A stretch of 64,000 nucleotides of DNA from Burkholderiales bacterium (GTDB lineage Bacteria; Pseudomonadota; Gammaproteobacteria; Burkholderiales; JAEUOS01). The DNA lies in contig JAEUOR010000010.1 of NCBI GenBank assembly GCA_016790635.1, positions 124,001 through 188,000 of the forward strand. Direction: 5' to 3'. Below are positions 51,794 to 60,131 of the stretch, piece after piece. The stretch's first letter is position 1; every line of letters begins with the position of its first letter. The notes beneath the pieces were generated by a model. It saw only the letters and a list, made by a program, of their open reading frames with translations, was not told the origin of the DNA and did no database searches. Made by a program: the position numbers and the translations under genes.

Positions 51794-53047
51794 ATGGCAC
51801 TCATCGTTCACAAGTATGGCGGCACCTCGGTCGGTTCGACCGACCGCATCCGCAACGTCGCGCGTCGCGTTGCCAAGTGGCACGCGGCGGGGCACCGCAT
51901 GGTGGTGGTGCCTTCGGCCATGTCTGGCGAGACCAATCGCCTGCTTGGACTGGCGCGCGAACTCTCGTCCGATCCCGATCCGCGCGAACTCGACGTGATC
52001 GCGTCCACCGGCGAGCAGGTCACCATCGGACTGCTCTCGATCGCGCTCAAGGAATTGGGGCTCAAGGCCAAGAGCTATACCGGTGCGCAGGTGCGCGTCA
52101 CCACCGACAGCGCGTTCACCAAGGCGCGCATCCGCGAAATTGACGATGCCGCCATCCGCGCCGACCTGGACCAGGGCACGGTGGTGGTCGTGGCCGGCTT
52201 TCAGGGCATGGACGAACTCGGCAACATCACCACGCTCGGCCGTGGCGGTTCGGATACCTCGGCGGTGGCGCTGGCCGCGGCGCTCAAGGCCGACGAATGC
52301 CTGATCTACACCGACGTGGACGGGGTCTACACCACCGATCCGCGCATCGTCCCCGAGGCGCGGCGCCTGGCCACGGTGACCTTCGAGGAAATGCTGGAAA
52401 TGGCCAGCCTGGGGTCGAAGGTCCTGCAGATCCGCTCGGTCGAATTTGCCGGCAAGTACAAGGTGCCGCTGCGCGTGCTCTCCAGCCTCACCGACCCGCT
52501 GCTGCCTCTGGAAGAGGAGGCGCGCTCGGGCACACTGATCACCTTCGAGGAAGACAAGTCCATGGAACAAGCCGTCATTTCCGGCATCGCCTTCACGCGT
52601 GACGAGGCCAAGATCACCGTCATGGGCGTGCCGGACCGGCCCGGCATCGCCTACCAGATCCTCGGGCCCATCGGCGACGCCAACATCGACGTCGACATGA
52701 TCATCCAGAACGCCTCGGTCGGCGGGCTGACCGACTTTTCGTTCACGGTCAATCGTGGCGAATACGCCAAGGCGCAGGAAGTGCTCGCCACGCGCGTCAA
52801 GGACGCCATCAAGGCTGCCGAAATCCGCGGCGACGACAAGGTCTGCAAGGTGTCGATGGTGGGCGTCGGCATGCGCACCCATGCCGGGATCGCCAGCCTG
52901 ATGTTTCGCACGCTCTCGGAGGAAGGCATCAACATCCAGATGATCTCCACTTCCGAAATCAAGATCTCGGTGGTCATCGACGACAAGTACATGGAACTGG
53001 CCGTGCGGGCGCTGCACAAGGCGTTCGGGCTCGAACAGGCAGCCTGA
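51794..53047 (+). CDS. lysC: Aspartate kinase
   Basis: 417 residues. It phosphorylates aspartate at the head of the lysine, threonine and methionine pathways. The kinase part has VHKYGGTSVGS, VVVPSAMSGETNRLL, TLGRGGSDTSAVALAAAL and YTDVDGVYTTDPRIV. Two ACT domains follow (VMGVPDRPGIAYQILGPIGDANIDVDMIIQN and VSMVGVGMRTHAGIASLMFRTL), which normally mediate feedback by lysine or threonine. An internal start for a separate regulatory subunit is possible, as in other LysC, but is not assigned. Confidence 0.97.
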   Translation: MALIVHKYGGTSVGSTDRIRNVARRVAKWHAAGHRMVVVPSAMSGETNRLLGLARELSSDPDPRELDVIASTGEQVTIGLLSIALKELGLKAKSYTGAQVRVTTDSAFTKARIREIDDAAIRADLDQGTVVVVAGFQGMDELGNITTLGRGGSDTSAVALAAALKADECLIYTDVDGVYTTDPRIVPEARRLATVTFEEMLEMASLGSKVLQIRSVEFAGKYKVPLRVLSSLTDPLLPLEEEARSGTLITFEEDKSMEQAVISGIAFTRDEAKITVMGVPDRPGIAYQILGPIGDANIDVDMIIQNASVGGLTDFSFTVNRGEYAKAQEVLATRVKDAIKAAEIRGDDKVCKVSMVGVGMRTHAGIASLMFRTLSEEGINIQMISTSEIKISVVIDDKYMELAVRALHKAFGLEQAA

Positions 53048-53117
53048 CCTGCGCGACACGCGGCAGCGTGTGGGCGCGATTTGGCGATCGGCAACCGACC
53101 AGTTGCCCGAAGACGCC

Positions 53118-53123
53118 TATAAT
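53118..53123 (+). promoter_or_regulatory. -10 element of tRNA-Ser
   Basis: Perfect TATAAT 15 bases before the tRNA 5' end, in GC-rich surroundings. No clear -35 hexamer at the standard spacing. Confidence 0.55.
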
Positions 53124-53138
53124 GCGCGGCTGCCTCTC

Positions 53139-53232
53139 GGAGACGTGGATGAGTGGCTGAAATCGGCGCCCTGCTAAGGCGTTATGCGGGCTCAAACCCG
53201 TATCGAGGGTTCGAATCCCTCCGTCTCCGCCA
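53139..53232 (+). tRNA. tRNA-Ser (anticodon GCT)
   Basis: 94 bases with encoded CCA and the long variable arm of serine tRNAs. The acceptor GGAGACG pairs CGTCTCC; anticodon arm GCGCC-CTGCTAA-GGCGT gives anticodon GCT; variable arm GCGGGCTCAAACCCGT; T-arm GAGGGTTCGAATCCCTC. It is the presumed attachment site of the element that follows. Confidence 0.95.
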
Positions 53233-53269
53233 AAAGATAGTTTCAAGAAGTCCTAGGAAGTTCAAAAAG

Positions 53270-53302
53270 CCCGTGTTTCTCTTCTGAGAACGCGGGTTTT
53301 TT
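53270..53302 (+). terminator. Rho-independent terminator after tRNA-Ser
   Basis: CCCGTG and CGCGGG plus TTCTC and GAGAA form an 11-base-pair stem with one bulged T, followed by six T's. It closes the tRNA transcript 37 bases after the CCA and separates it from the integrase. Confidence 0.8.
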
Positions 53303-53336
53303 GTTTTCTAACGTCCGGCAAGGTTCTTTGACATCC

Positions 53337-53407
53337 GGGGGCATTTGGGGGCATCCTAGGGGGCATCGGGGCCGACAGGGTGGGGGCATCGGCCTTTCTG
53401 GGGGCTT
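53337..53407 (+). repeat. GGGGGCAT direct repeats before the integrase
   Basis: Four exact GGGGGCAT copies start at 53337, 53347, 53359 and 53382, with a fifth imperfect copy (GGGGGCTT) at 53400. They lie between the tRNA terminator and the integrase start. Position and irregular spacing suit arm-type integrase or excisionase binding sites at the left attachment region. A role in integrase repression is also possible. Confidence 0.75.
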
Positions 53408-53434
53408 CCTGTGCTATCGAAGGGAGTTCGAATC

Positions 53435-54688
53435 ATGCTGACCGATGCGAGTTGCAAGAATGCCAAGTGCGAAGAGGGCCGGCCCTTCGTTCGCCTGGCC
53501 GATGCGGGCGGGCTCTACCTTGAGGTTTCCGGCAAGACCGGGTCCAAGCTTTGGCGGTACAAGTACCGGCACGGCGGCAAGGAAAAACGCCTGGCCCTTG
53601 GACAGTACCCGGCCGTTAGCCTGGCGCGTGCACGCTCCTCGCGCGACAAAGCGCGGGCACTGCTCGCAGAGGGCACCGACCCGAGCGGCGCGAAGCGCGA
53701 GGCCAAGCGAGCCACGCTCGCGGCTACCGAGACATCATTCGAGAGTGTGGCGCGTGCCTGGTGGAAGGGATGGGCTGCCAACAAGGCGGAACGGCATGCG
53801 GGCTACGTGATCGCCCGGCTTGAGGCGGACGCATTCCCGCGCATCGGGGCGAGGTCCGTCGATGCGATCCTTGCGCCCGAGTTCGTGAAGATGGCGAAGG
53901 CGATCGAGGCGCGGGGCGCGGCCGACATCGCCCGGCGCGTGCTTCAGACTTGCGGGCAGGTGATGCGCTACGCGGTGGCGCACGGGCTCGCGGAGCGCAA
54001 CCCGGTGGCCGACGTGAAGCCCGGCGACGTGCTGCGGGCGCGGCGGCAGGTGAATTTCGCCCGCATCGAGGTTGCCGAGCTGCCCGAGCTGCTGCGCAAG
54101 ATCGAGGTGTATCCCGGCGCTCCGTACACGCGGCTTGCACTGAAGTTGATGGCGCTCAGCTTCGTGCGCACGGGCGAGCTGGTCGCGGCGCGGTGGCGGG
54201 AAATCGACCTGGCGCGGGCGGAGTGGCGCATACCTGCGGAGCGCACCAAGAGCCGGCGCGAACACCTGGTGCCCCTGTCCTCGCAAGCGGTGGAAGTGCT
54301 GCGCACCTTGCGGCACGTGCGCGGCGACCCTGACCGGTGCGCGGGCGACGCGCTGCTCTTCCCAGGCGAGCGCGACCACGCCAAGCCCATGAGCAACGGA
54401 ACCTTGCTGATGGCCCTGGCCCGCATGGGCTACCGGGGCCGCATGACCGGTCACGGCTTCCGGGGCGTGGCTTCGACCGCGCTTAACGAGATGGGCTATC
54501 GCCCGGACGTGATCGAAGCGCAACTCGCGCACGTCGAAGAGAACCGCGTCCGGGCGGCATACAACCATGCCCGCTACGCGCAAGAGCGGCGCGAGTTGAT
54601 GCAGTCATGGGCGGACTACTGCGACGCGGTGCGGCAGTCCGGGCAGGTGATCCCGCTTCGCGGCCGGCCGGCGCGGGCTGCGGCGTGA
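53435..54688 (+). CDS. P4-type tyrosine recombinase (integrase)
   Basis: 417 residues from the ATG at 53435 (AGGGAG upstream; an in-frame start at 53411 is less likely). The N-terminal DUF4102 arm-binding region (LADAGGLYLEVSGKTGSKLWRYKYRHGGKEKRLALGQYP) is followed by a core-binding domain and the catalytic domain. Catalytic residues are Arg in LSFVRTGELVAARW (about 244), the HxxR box in GHGFRGVAST (about 340), and Tyr in VRAAYNHARY (about 373), where it joins DNA covalently. Such integrases insert at tRNA 3' ends, matching the tRNA-Ser next door. Confidence 0.95.
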   Translation: MLTDASCKNAKCEEGRPFVRLADAGGLYLEVSGKTGSKLWRYKYRHGGKEKRLALGQYPAVSLARARSSRDKARALLAEGTDPSGAKREAKRATLAATETSFESVARAWWKGWAANKAERHAGYVIARLEADAFPRIGARSVDAILAPEFVKMAKAIEARGAADIARRVLQTCGQVMRYAVAHGLAERNPVADVKPGDVLRARRQVNFARIEVAELPELLRKIEVYPGAPYTRLALKLMALSFVRTGELVAARWREIDLARAEWRIPAERTKSRREHLVPLSSQAVEVLRTLRHVRGDPDRCAGDALLFPGERDHAKPMSNGTLLMALARMGYRGRMTGHGFRGVASTALNEMGYRPDVIEAQLAHVEENRVRAAYNHARYAQERRELMQSWADYCDAVRQSGQVIPLRGRPARAAA

Positions 54689-54707
54689 GCTTGGCGGATG
54701 AATTCCG

Positions 54708-54824
54708 CTGAGGACACTGAGGACAGGCCCGCGAATCGGGCGCAAAGCTTTGTGCCACTACGGGTTGCGGCCCTTGGAGCGACTGAGGACAGACTGAGGG
54801 CAGACTGAGGTTAGATTGAGAACA
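54708..54824 (+). repeat. CTGAGGACA repeat cluster, left copy
   Basis: Two head-to-tail CTGAGGACA units (54708, 54717) are followed 66 bases on by four units spaced exactly 11 bases apart: CTGAGGACA (54783), CTGAGGGCA (54794), CTGAGGTTA (54805) and TTGAGAACA (54816). Eleven-base phasing puts all four on one face of the helix, as in protein-binding iterons. The same motif occurs in reverse orientation near 62.3 kb. The 565-base gap that holds the cluster (54689-55253) otherwise contains only a doubtful reading frame. Confidence 0.8.
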
Positions 54825-55151
54825 CCTTCCCTTAGCAGTCCCGGCCCGTCCCGCCTTCGCAGCGGTGCAGACGCGTGCACATTGGCCCCGAGCCCGGCCC
54901 GCGTCCCGAATGCGGCCCCGCTTCTCCTGGTACCGCAGCGGCGAAAAATCCGCGCGAAGGATGCCTCGCCCGCGCCCGATCCCGCGAGCGCGGGCAGCGG
55001 GCAGGCGATGCCGGCCCATGAGCGGGCGGTGATCGACGCGGCGCTCGCCATCCTGCGGGCGCGGCTGCGTCGGCCCTGCGCATGCGCGGGAAGCCTGAGC
55101 GAGGCCTGCGCCCTGGCGGCGCTGCATCATGCTTCGCGGAGCGCGGCTTGA
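54816..55151 (+). CDS. Doubtful small ORF, possibly a gene remnant
   Basis: A 111-codon frame from a TTG that lies inside the repeat cluster. The first 60 residues are low-complexity Ala/Pro/Ser. From the ATG at 55008 the sequence (HERAVIDAALAILRARLRRP) resembles the helical start of RadC/JAB-domain proteins common on such elements, but it ends after 47 residues. It may be a remnant or a small unrelated protein. Confidence 0.25.
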   Translation: MRTPSLSSPGPSRLRSGADACTLAPSPARVPNAAPLLLVPQRRKIRAKDASPAPDPASAGSGQAMPAHERAVIDAALAILRARLRRPCACAGSLSEACALAALHHASRSAA

Positions 55152-55253
55152 TGTGATCCGAATTCGCCCGCCTAGCCCGACGGGGCGAACACCGGGAACC
55201 CTTCCCCGGCCGGCGCGGCGAACCTATCGAGGGGGCGCACGAAGGGGCGTGTG

Positions 55254-55871
55254 ATGGCACCTAGGCAAACGGGAGAGTTCTTTCCCGATGGATTTTTCCC
55301 GACGCTGACGGATGATGAGCGTGAGCTTGCTCGCCTCGAAACGAGCTGGGGCGACTTCTCATACTCGCTGAGGACGGGCCATCGAATCAATCGAGAGAAT
55401 GCCCGCCGCTTCAAAATCCTTGGCGGCGGCCTTTCGTACGTTCACCAGCAATTCGAGGTCTTCCGCGAGCGTATAGAGCGGGGCGAATCCGGTGCTCTCG
55501 TAGCTGCGCTTGACTACGCCTGCGAGCAAGGTGTGCCGTTGCCGTATTGGCTGGCTCGCGAAATCCGAAACCGTCTCGGACAGGTTTTCGAAACTGAAAC
55601 ATCTATGCATGTAGCCTTCGACCTGTCGTCGATACTGCCGGAGCGCGGGAAGAAGGCGCGTAACGCGCGGCAAAAGCTTAAGGCACGTTTGCGACTTTGG
55701 GTCGCTGTCCATGAGGTCAAGCGCAACAAGAAGAAGAGCCTTCATGTGGCCTTGCAGGAAGTACTGCGAGAACAACCGTTCCCATTTGGTATGACCGAGG
55801 CGCGTCGCCTTTTCAACGAACAGGAGCGGGTGCAGCGTTTGCACCTTGGCAAGACAGACCGGCACAGGTAG
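55254..55871 (+). CDS. Hypothetical element-borne protein
   Basis: 205 residues from the ATG at 55254 (GTG at 55251 is the alternative; GAAGGGG upstream). I do not recognise the family. It is soluble, helical and charged, with a conserved-looking opening (PRQTGEFFPDGFFPTL, ERELARLETSWGDFSYSLRTG) and a basic stretch (ERGKKARNARQKLKARLRLWVAVHEVKRNKKKS) that could bind nucleic acid. Codon use is less GC-biased than in neighbouring core genes, fitting acquisition. It is separated from alpA by 101 bases. Confidence 0.7.
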   Translation: MAPRQTGEFFPDGFFPTLTDDERELARLETSWGDFSYSLRTGHRINRENARRFKILGGGLSYVHQQFEVFRERIERGESGALVAALDYACEQGVPLPYWLAREIRNRLGQVFETETSMHVAFDLSSILPERGKKARNARQKLKARLRLWVAVHEVKRNKKKSLHVALQEVLREQPFPFGMTEARRLFNEQERVQRLHLGKTDRHR

Positions 55872-55941
55872 TCAACGTTTTCAAAAAATGCGCAGGCTTT
55901 CCGAAATATCTGTACATCGGACTGCCCTCTGGCTAGGGTGG

Positions 55942-55961
55942 CTTCATCGCAAACGATGAAG
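55942..55961 (+). promoter_or_regulatory. Inverted repeat before the AlpA gene
   Basis: CTTCATCG-CAAA-CGATGAAG is a perfect 8-base-pair dyad, 11 bases before the AlpA start. It has no T-run, so an operator or a hairpin that masks the ribosome site (GAAGGG overlaps its right arm) is more likely than a terminator. Confidence 0.55.
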
Positions 55962-55972
55962 GGCTAAGACGA

Positions 55973-56284
55973 ATGCAAGCGAACCCGCCGAGTACTGGCC
56001 CGCAGACGGCCGATGCGGTCCTCGAAGCCGCAGCAACTAGAGCTCAGCGTCTGCTGCGGTCGCCAGAAGTCGAAGCCGCAGCAACCAGAACTGAGCGCCT
56101 GCTACGGCTTCCAGAAGTCGAAGCCCGGACCGGGCTTCGCAAGACCGCAATCTATTCCGGCATGAAGGCCGGCACTTTCCCGACATGCATCAAGTTGGGA
56201 CAGCGGGCCGCAGCCTGGCCCGAGAGCGATATCTCCGCCTGGATCGCGGCGAAGATTCGCGGCCATCGCGGGGCGCAATCGTGA
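55973..56284 (+). CDS. AlpA-family DNA-binding regulator
   Basis: 103 residues. The C-terminal two thirds are a standard AlpA/MerR-like helix-turn-helix: RLLRLPEVEARTGLRKTAIYSGMKAGTFPTCIKLGQRAAAWPESDISAWIAAKI. In P4-like and related elements AlpA proteins control excision and late functions. The N-terminus carries a tandem 16-residue duplication of the first helix region, with a degenerate first copy (RLLRSPEV). The GTG or ATG of the next gene follows immediately, suggesting a run of co-transcribed genes to 60.7 kb. Confidence 0.88.
   Translation: MQANPPSTGPQTADAVLEAAATRAQRLLRSPEVEAAATRTERLLRLPEVEARTGLRKTAIYSGMKAGTFPTCIKLGQRAAAWPESDISAWIAAKIRGHRGAQS
56023..56118 (+). repeat. 48-base tandem duplication in the AlpA gene
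   Basis: Copies 56023-56070 and 56071-56118 differ at a few positions, and the first bases of a third copy follow at 56119. They encode EAAATRAQRLLRSPEV and EAAATRTERLLRLPEV. Only the second copy joins the helix-turn-helix in register. Confidence 0.85.
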
Positions 56285-56298
56285 AAGGCGGCGGCAAT

Positions 56299-56601
56299 AT
56301 GGCCGGTGCAACCCCGGACGTACACGAGCGCATTCGCATCGAGGCCGAGGAATTGCGTTCCCTTGATGGAGGCGACTTTTCCGATGTTGACCGACGGCCC
56401 GCGTTGAGGGCGCTATTCGCGGCAGCGATGGAACGCATCGAAGCCGGCTTGCCGGCCGTTATCGACTACCAAGGGCAACGGTATTGGCTACGCGTGCGCG
56501 TCCTGGCTGACATCGCGATTCACGCGTCGCCTGGCGACGCGCTGCCGATGGCCGGGGCATTGTCTGCGGGCTCTTGGCGCGGGCACCGGCCCGGACACTG
56601 A
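56299..56601 (+). CDS. Hypothetical small element protein
   Basis: 100 residues from the ATG at 56299 (AAAGGCGG upstream); a GTG at 56281 that overlaps the alpA stop would add six residues. The family is not recognised. It is acidic at the front (ERIRIEAEELRSLDGGDFSDVDRRPALRALFAAAMERIEAG) and has a strand-rich middle (VIDYQGQRYWLRVRVLADIAIH). It is tightly placed between alpA and the next small gene. Confidence 0.6.
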   Translation: MAGATPDVHERIRIEAEELRSLDGGDFSDVDRRPALRALFAAAMERIEAGLPAVIDYQGQRYWLRVRVLADIAIHASPGDALPMAGALSAGSWRGHRPGH

Positions 56602-56611
56602 GAGGCTTTCC

Positions 56612-56941
56612 ATGTTGCGCGATTCAAGATCGCCCGACCAGGGCGAGGGCGGAGCTTCGCCCGATTTTGTGGGACTGCCACGCGATCCCCGCGAAGGGCA
56701 ATGCGCCCGCGCGGCCGACTACATGGCGGCGCATCCGGGCTGCACTTTGCGCGAGCTGGCCGAAGGCGCGGACCTTGGCAGCGCGTCCAAGGTGGTTTCC
56801 GAGATGCGGCGGCGCTACGGTTACGCGGTGCGCTGCGAGCGCAAGCGGCGAGCCTGCCGAGATGGCGAGCATAGCCGGCGCGAGGCGTGCTACTGGCTCG
56901 AAGGCCGGCCGGTGCGCCCGCAGATGGAGCTATGGGCGTGA
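56612..56941 (+). CDS. Hypothetical small winged-helix-like protein
   Basis: 109 residues with GAGAGG before the ATG. The middle (ARAADYMAAHPGCTLRELAEGADLGSASKVVSEMRRRYGYAVRCERKRR) reads as a helix-turn-helix followed by a wing, common in phage-type accessory proteins that sit before primases. The C-terminus (ACYWLEGRP) fits a final strand. Its stop overlaps the start of the primase gene by ten bases. Confidence 0.6.
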   Translation: MLRDSRSPDQGEGGASPDFVGLPRDPREGQCARAADYMAAHPGCTLRELAEGADLGSASKVVSEMRRRYGYAVRCERKRRACRDGEHSRREACYWLEGRPVRPQMELWA

Positions 56942-59775
56942 ACCCGCCTTCCCTCGAAACGATCCGGGCCGCGCTCGATGCGATCCCGGCCGACCTGGTG
57001 CGCGACGAATGGGCGCGGGTGGGGATGGCCCTCAAGTCCGAGCTGGGCGAGGCCGGCCGCGAGTGGTTCGACGCTTGGAGCCAGCTCGGCGAAACGTACG
57101 ACGCGAAGGCCACGCGCGACACCTGGAAGAGCATCAAGGCCGGGGGCCGCGTGCGCATCGGGACCCTGTTCGCATTGGCGAAGGCGCACGGCTGGCGGCC
57201 CGAGAAGGGCGAGCGCAAGCCGGCACCGAGCGTGGCAGAGTTGCAAGCGCAGCGCGAGGCCCGTGCGGCCCGCGAGAAGCGAGAGGCCGAAGAGCGCGAC
57301 AAGGCAAACCGGGCAGCCGCGACCGAAGCGGCGCGGCTATGGAACGCGGCGAGCGAAGCCGGCGCATCGCCTTACCTCACGCGCAAGCGCGTGCAGGGGC
57401 ATGGCGTGCGCTACGCGGCCGGGGGCTGGCTCCTGGTGCCGATGCGCGACGCGGCCGGCGAGCTGTGGAACGTGCAGCGCATCGCGCCCGAGCGACCGGC
57501 CGATGGCCCGGAAAAATTGTTCTTGAGGGGAGGGCGCAAGACCGGGTTGCTGCATTTGATCGGCGGCGATTGGAAGGACGCGCCCGCGATCCTAGTATGC
57601 GAGGGCTACGCGACCGGCGCGAGCCTGCACGAAGCGACCGGCCGGCCGGTGGCGGTGGCGTTCGATGCCGGCAACCTGGCACACGTGGCGCGAGAGCTGC
57701 GGCGGTTGCGGCCCGCTGCCTGGCTCGTTATCTGCGGCGACGATGACCGCGACACCGAAGCCAAGACCGGCGGCAATCCCGGCCGCGACAAGGCGCAGGC
57801 GGCGGCGAAGGCGGCGCGAGGCCGCGCCCTGGTGATCCTGCCCGACGAGCTGCCCGAGGGTGGAAGCGACTTCAACGATTGGGCGCAGGCGGCCGGGCTC
57901 GATGCGGTGCGCGTGTACGTCGAAGCGGCTCTCGCGGCTGCGATGCAGACCCGTCAGCAAGGCGAGGACGGCGCGGCAAGGGGCGAGCAAGGGCAGCCCG
58001 CTGAAACCGCGCCAGCGGGCCGGGATTCAAGCGCGAGCGGCAGCGGCGCGGCCGGGCCGGATCGCTTCACGGTCAACGATGCCGGCGTGTGGTTCGCGGA
58101 CTTCGATCCCGAGGGCCGGCCGAAGGCCCCGGCTTGGATTTGCTCGCGGCTCGAAGTGCCCGCCTTGACGCGCGACGCGGACGGGCAAGGCTGGGGCTAC
58201 CTTCTCGAATTCGAGGACCCGGCCGGGCAGGCGCGGCAGTGGGCCATGCCTGCCCGCATGCTCGCGGGCGACGGCAATGAGTTTCGGGGCGTGCTGATGT
58301 CCTTGGGGCTGCGCATCGCGGCGCACACGCGGGCGCGGGCGCTCCTGGCGATGTACGTGCAAACGCGGCAACCCGCCGAGCATGCGCGGTGTACGGATCG
58401 CATCGGCTGGCACGGGGCCGCTTTCGTGCTGCCGCGTGAAACCTTGGGGGCGACCGGTGAGCGCATCGTGTATCAGACCGATGGCGCGGTAGAGAACACC
58501 TTCCGCCAGCGCGGCGACCTGGCGCGGTGGCGCGAGCGCGTGGCGAGTCACTGCATCGGAAATTCGCGGCTCGTGTTCGCAGTGTCCTGCGCCTTCGCGG
58601 GGCCGATGCTGCGGCCGGCCGGGCTCGATAGCGGCGGGTTTCACCTGCGCGGCGATTCTTCGAGCGGCAAGACCACGGCTTTGCGGCTGGCGGCATCGGT
58701 GTACGGCGGCCCGAGCTACATGCAGCGTTGGCGGGCGACCGATAACGCACTCGAAGCGATTGCGGCGCAGCATTGCGACGGGCTCTTGATCCTCGATGAG
58801 CTGGCCCAGGTGGACCCGAGGACAGCCGGCGAATGCGCCTACATGTTGGCGAACGAAACGAGCAAGGCCCGCAGCACGCGCAGCGGGCAGGCCCGGCCGC
58901 GCCTGTCCTGGCGCTTGCTTTTCCTGAGCGCGGGCGAAGTGGGGCTCGCGGCACACATGGCCGAAGGTGGCAAGCGGGCGCGGGCCGGGCAGGAAACGCG
59001 CATGGCCGAAGTGCCCGCCGATGCCGGCGCAGGCATGGGCATCTTCGAGCGGCTGCACGGGTACGAACACGGCGCTGCGTTCGCGCAAGCCCTGGCGAAA
59101 GTGAGCGAGGCACAGTACGGCACGGCAGGCCGCGCCTTTCTCGAATGGGCAGCGGCGCATGCCGATACGCTGCGCGAGCGCATGAAGGACGGCATTGAGC
59201 GCCTGGCGCGGCTGTGGGTGCATGAGCTGGCAAGCGGCCAAGTGCAGCGTGTGGCCCGGCGTTTCGCTGCCGTGGCGGTGGCGGGTGAGCTGGCGACCGA
59301 GGCCGGGATAACCGGCTGGCCCGACGGCGAGGCGACGCAGGCGGCGAAGGCGTGCTTTCATGCCTGGCTTGCCTCGCGCGGCGGCATCGGCAACGCCGAG
59401 GACCTGGCGATGGTGCGGCAGGTTCGCGCCTTCATCGAGGCGCACGGCGAAGCCCGCTTCACGCATTGGGACCGGGGCACCGATGACCACGCGCCCAAGA
59501 CAATGCATCGCGTCGGCATTCGCAAGCCCGTGAAGGGCGCGAGCGATCCGACCGAGATAGCGGGCTGGGAGTTCTATTTCTTCATCGAGAGCTTTCGCGG
59601 CGAGGTGTGCGAGAGCTTCGACTATCGGGCCGTGCTGCGCATCCTGCGGGATCGCGGGCACCTGGTGCCCGACAAGGGCCGGCCCTTCGACTGCAAGCCC
59701 CGCTTGCCCGGCATGGGGCCGACCGCGTGCTATCGCGTGCTGTCCTCGATCCTCGATGCAGATGGCGACGAATGA
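56932..59775 (+). CDS. Primase/helicase-like protein (PriCT-TOPRIM-DUF927)
   Basis: 947 residues from the ATG at 56932. The N-terminus resembles a PriCT-2 primase C-terminal-type domain (ETIRAALDAIPADLVRDEWARVGMALKSE). A charged helix leads to a TOPRIM-like domain (about 220-320: ILVCEGYATGASLHEATG, LVICGDDDRDTEAKTGGNPGRDKA). The C-terminal half is DUF927, a P-loop helicase-like ATPase with Walker A RGDSSSGKTT (about 574) and Walker B LLILDELAQ (about 617). It is probably the replication initiator of the element, comparable in role to the P4 alpha protein. The 712-codon frame on the opposite strand is a shadow of this gene. Confidence 0.88.
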   Translation: MGVNPPSLETIRAALDAIPADLVRDEWARVGMALKSELGEAGREWFDAWSQLGETYDAKATRDTWKSIKAGGRVRIGTLFALAKAHGWRPEKGERKPAPSVAELQAQREARAAREKREAEERDKANRAAATEAARLWNAASEAGASPYLTRKRVQGHGVRYAAGGWLLVPMRDAAGELWNVQRIAPERPADGPEKLFLRGGRKTGLLHLIGGDWKDAPAILVCEGYATGASLHEATGRPVAVAFDAGNLAHVARELRRLRPAAWLVICGDDDRDTEAKTGGNPGRDKAQAAAKAARGRALVILPDELPEGGSDFNDWAQAAGLDAVRVYVEAALAAAMQTRQQGEDGAARGEQGQPAETAPAGRDSSASGSGAAGPDRFTVNDAGVWFADFDPEGRPKAPAWICSRLEVPALTRDADGQGWGYLLEFEDPAGQARQWAMPARMLAGDGNEFRGVLMSLGLRIAAHTRARALLAMYVQTRQPAEHARCTDRIGWHGAAFVLPRETLGATGERIVYQTDGAVENTFRQRGDLARWRERVASHCIGNSRLVFAVSCAFAGPMLRPAGLDSGGFHLRGDSSSGKTTALRLAASVYGGPSYMQRWRATDNALEAIAAQHCDGLLILDELAQVDPRTAGECAYMLANETSKARSTRSGQARPRLSWRLLFLSAGEVGLAAHMAEGGKRARAGQETRMAEVPADAGAGMGIFERLHGYEHGAAFAQALAKVSEAQYGTAGRAFLEWAAAHADTLRERMKDGIERLARLWVHELASGQVQRVARRFAAVAVAGELATEAGITGWPDGEATQAAKACFHAWLASRGGIGNAEDLAMVRQVRAFIEAHGEARFTHWDRGTDDHAPKTMHRVGIRKPVKGASDPTEIAGWEFYFFIESFRGEVCESFDYRAVLRILRDRGHLVPDKGRPFDCKPRLPGMGPTACYRVLSSILDADGDE

Positions 59776-60131
59776 AGGCGCAAGCGGCAAGGCTGCCGTT
59801 GCATCGAGCTTCGCGGTGCGTTCAGCATGGCGGCCCGGGCGCGTTGCGCACGGTGGAGCCGGCCGGGCGCGGCGGCGGGGCTGCGGCGAGATTCTCTTCG
59901 CGCCAGAAACGCGAGGACCTGCGACGCGGTGGCGCTCGATGGGTGATATGGGGCAAGTTCCAGCGTGCGGCGCACGGCGCGGTGTCAACCTGGCGAGAGC
60001 GGGCCAGGTGGGTTCGCGGGTCCTTCCTGGCCTTTCCCCTTGCGGGTCATTCGCGGCGCGATATTCCGCTAGGGTGCGGGGAAGTGAAGATACGCAACGC
60101 ACCGGGGCGACACTATGACCGGACGCATTGA
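59772..60131 (+). CDS. Doubtful Arg-rich ORF
   Basis: 119 codons from an ATG that overlaps the primase stop (ATGA); its end overlaps the next gene by 17 bases. The product is very rich in Arg, Gly and Ala, with no recognised domain. Coupling argues for a real gene; composition argues against. An alternative frame (59756-60118) is no more convincing. Confidence 0.35.
   Translation: MKAQAARLPLHRASRCVQHGGPGALRTVEPAGRGGGAAARFSSRQKREDLRRGGARWVIWGKFQRAAHGAVSTWRERARWVRGSFLAFPLAGHSRRDIPLGCGEVKIRNAPGRHYDRTH

Noticed and set aside
53337..53407. CRISPR array
   Set aside because: The repeats are only 8 bases, unevenly spaced by a few bases, and no cas gene is present.
55359..55865. 168-codon minus-strand frame opposite the gene at 55254
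   Set aside because: The plus-strand frame has the better ribosome site, direction and composition; this one lacks a start signal.
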